A stretch of 6,319 nt of DNA. Source: an uncultured Eubacteriales bacterium (GTDB taxonomy: Bacteria > Bacillota > Clostridia > Oscillospirales > Acutalibacteraceae). Location of the stretch: the NCBI GenBank assembly GCA_900313125.1, contig OMPZ01000195.1, forward strand, positions 1 through 6,319, written 5' to 3'. This document shows, in pieces, positions 4,957 through 6,319 of the stretch. The notes beneath the pieces are model-generated. The model was not told the origin of the DNA, did not search any database, and was given only the letters and a program-made list of their open reading frames with translations. How positions within the stretch are numbered: position 1 is the first letter of the stretch; every line of letters starts with the position of its first letter. The translations under genes and the position numbers were made by a program.

Positions 4957-6096
4957 ATGAACACAGGTGCATTTCAAGCCGCGCTTGTCGGGCTGCTCAT
5001 TCTTACGATCTTCAACTATTTCAATTACCCGAAGGAATGGCGCAAAAACCGCATTTTCAATATAATCGTGCTGATCTTCAACACAGCAGGAACATTAGCT
5101 CTCGCCTCCGTTATGGCGGAATACAAAATGATACGCTTCGAGGGGTTCAAGTGGACTGTCTCGCGCTTAGGCACTTTTTACTACGTTATCACGATCATGA
5201 TGGGTATTCTTTTCGGGCTGAGACTGCTGGTCGCGATCGTTTACGGTCTGATAATGCAGGCGGCAAAAAAGGATATCCCAAACAAAAACAGAGTAATACT
5301 TGCCGACCGCCGCGCGCACTCGATACTTTTTCTTCTGCTGTCAGCCGCGCTTGCCGTCACGGGGTATATAAACATCGGCATACTTCACTCGACGCGGTAC
5401 GACGTTCACATTGACAAGCCGAGCATAAACGACACGCTGAGAGTCGCGCTGATAGCCGACATTCACGCGGGCGCGGGCACATGGCGCACAACATACGGCG
5501 ACCTTACCGACAGACTTCTTGACATGAACGCCGACATTCTGCTTATAGCGGGCGACGCCTTCGACGAAACGACTTCTCTCGCCGACGTGGAATACCTCTC
5601 CGAGGCGCTTGAGGACGTCACGCCGAAATACGGAAAATACTTCGTATACGGCAACCACGACGACTACACGGAAAACTGGGCAGCGCAAAAGATGAGAGAA
5701 ATGGGCGTGACGGTGCTTGAGGACGAAATGACTGTCATCGCCCACGACATACAGCTTATCGGCAGACTTGACCCGAACGACAACTCAATCGACTTGGACG
5801 ACCTTCTTCAAAAAGAAAACGTTGACGCATCAAAGCCTATGATAATACTCACTCACCGCCCGCAGGAGTTCAAGCGTATCTCGCAGACGGGGTGCGACCT
5901 GATAGTTGCGGGGCACACTCACGGGTTCAACATTCCGCAGTTCATGGCTGTGGGACTGAACTCCGATATGTACTACGGCAAAAATCAGTACGGCGGCATG
6001 ACGGCGATAGTGACCTCGGGCGTTTCGGCGTGGGGATTTCACTACAAATTCCCGGCAATAAGCGAAGCCGTGGAAATCGACATAACCTTCGACTGA
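4957..6096 (+). CDS. Membrane-anchored calcineurin-like metallophosphoesterase (YkuE-like)
   Basis: The 379-residue protein has four hydrophobic segments (about 5-23, 33-52, 73-100 and 121-143) and then a complete metallophosphoesterase domain from about residue 160. The dimetal ligands are all visible: Asp168 and His170 in ADIHAG, Asp200 in AGDAFD, Asn233 and His234 in YGNHDD, His300 in LTHRP, and His320 and His322 in AGHTHG. The basic loops KEWRKNR (26-32) and 103-119 predict a cytoplasmic position, which puts the catalytic domain outside the membrane, as in the exported YkuE type. Relatives include envelope-lipid and wall phosphatases; the substrate here cannot be named. The ATG at 4957 has a modest GGTG at 4945-4948; no better start is near, and the first helix begins at once. 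It appears to be a single-gene unit; an inverted-repeat element begins four bases past its stop codon. Confidence 0.9.
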   Translation: MNTGAFQAALVGLLILTIFNYFNYPKEWRKNRIFNIIVLIFNTAGTLALASVMAEYKMIRFEGFKWTVSRLGTFYYVITIMMGILFGLRLLVAIVYGLIMQAAKKDIPNKNRVILADRRAHSILFLLLSAALAVTGYINIGILHSTRYDVHIDKPSINDTLRVALIADIHAGAGTWRTTYGDLTDRLLDMNADILLIAGDAFDETTSLADVEYLSEALEDVTPKYGKYFVYGNHDDYTENWAAQKMREMGVTVLEDEMTVIAHDIQLIGRLDPNDNSIDLDDLLQKENVDASKPMIILTHRPQEFKRISQTGCDLIVAGHTHGFNIPQFMAVGLNSDMYYGKNQYGGMTAIVTSGVSAWGFHYKFPAISEAVEIDITFD

Positions 6097-6099
6097 TAC

Positions 6100-6319
6100 T
6101 AATACTGATCTCTGATTAAAATCTTTAAGTCTTTTCGGTCTAATTTTCGCAATACTGCGTCATCGGGCTTGAAATACGTCAGTATAGTCTCACCTGCCGG
6201 CTCGGTCGGTGCTTCTGCTTACGCAGAGGTCTCCGCCGGAGACCCGCACCCCTCTTCCTTGTCTTGCAAAAATTATCCTCGAAAATCCTTTTAAAGCTTT
6301 TAATCAGAGATCAGTATAA
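6100..6319. repeat. Compact element with terminal inverted repeats, MITE-like (about 214 bp between TAA flanks)
   Basis: ATACTGATCTCTGATTAAAA at 6102-6121 is repeated as a perfect inverted copy at 6298-6317. Pairing continues imperfectly inward: CTTTAA, TTTTCG, TAATTTT and GCAA blocks at 6123-6152 face matching blocks at 6264-6297, so roughly 55 bp per side can pair. Bases 6100-6102 and 6317-6319 are both TAA, which could be a 3-bp target duplication around an element from 6103 to 6316; the window ends there, so a longer duplication cannot be tested. No ORF with a start and ribosome binding site lies inside. The size, long terminal repeats and lack of coding capacity fit a MITE or a structured intergenic repeat. 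As RNA it would form one long stem capped by hairpins, and it might also slow or end transcription of the upstream gene. Confidence 0.65.
6191..6244 (+). other. Three consecutive hairpins in the centre of the inverted-repeat element
   Basis: Three hairpins stand side by side: CACC (6191-6194) with GGTG (6208-6211), enclosing CCG/CGG around a GCT loop; TCTGC (6214-6218) with GCAGA (6223-6227), TTAC loop; and GGTCTCC (6228-6234) with GGAGACC (6238-6244), GCC loop. The second and third are directly abutting and perfect. Together with the long outer stem they would make a branched, cloverleaf-like fold. This is not a tRNA: there is no acceptor stem, T-loop or anticodon-loop consensus. Confidence 0.55.

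Overview
The window looks like chromosomal DNA from a low-to-mid GC Firmicute of the class Clostridia, probably of the Ruminococcus/Oscillospiraceae kind. The signs are sigma-A promoters with near-consensus boxes, AT-rich spacers between GC-richer genes, strong AGGAGG-type ribosome binding sites, a Bacillus-type ARG box and the Gram-positive form of an RlmA methyltransferase. The taxon is inferred; no rRNA or other marker gene is present.

Left part (1-820). The 5' end of argG (argininosuccinate synthase, minus strand) runs off the left edge. It has a sigma-A promoter and a very good ARG box just upstream of the -35. The rest of this spacer (about 340-640) holds a second, rightward promoter-like sequence, several small hairpins and a 35-bp tandem duplication, with no convincing ORF. 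A perfect-consensus promoter (TTGACA, 17 bp, TATAAT at 604-632) then starts a leader of about 180 nt with an AU-rich hairpin.

Central plus-strand operon (820-2871). Three overlapping genes encode a flavin-reductase-like FMN-binding split-barrel protein, a FabG-like short-chain dehydrogenase/reductase, and an RlmA-family 23S rRNA guanine-N1 methyltransferase with an N-terminal zinc-binding site. The overlaps of 14 and 1 nt point to translational coupling. The operon ends in a perfect hairpin that also serves the convergent gene on the right.

Minus-strand pair (2897-4626). A short four-helix-bundle protein (relative of the 23S rRNA intervening-sequence/S23 family) has its own promoter and terminator. 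Downstream of it lies a membrane protein with an N-terminal zinc ribbon, a low-complexity linker containing four degenerate copies of one motif, four membrane helices and an acidic tail. Neither has a function that can be named from sequence.

Right part (4636-6319). A 320-bp AT-rich spacer separates the divergent four-helix-bundle gene from a membrane-anchored calcineurin-like metallophosphoesterase (YkuE-like), whose catalytic domain is predicted to face outward. Directly after that gene sits a compact element of about 214 bp bounded by perfect 19-20 bp terminal inverted repeats inside a longer imperfect pairing of about 55 bp. It is flanked by TAA on both sides and has three hairpins in its centre. 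It looks like a MITE or other small dispersed structured element and is the most unusual item in the window. No complete new multi-gene system is evident.
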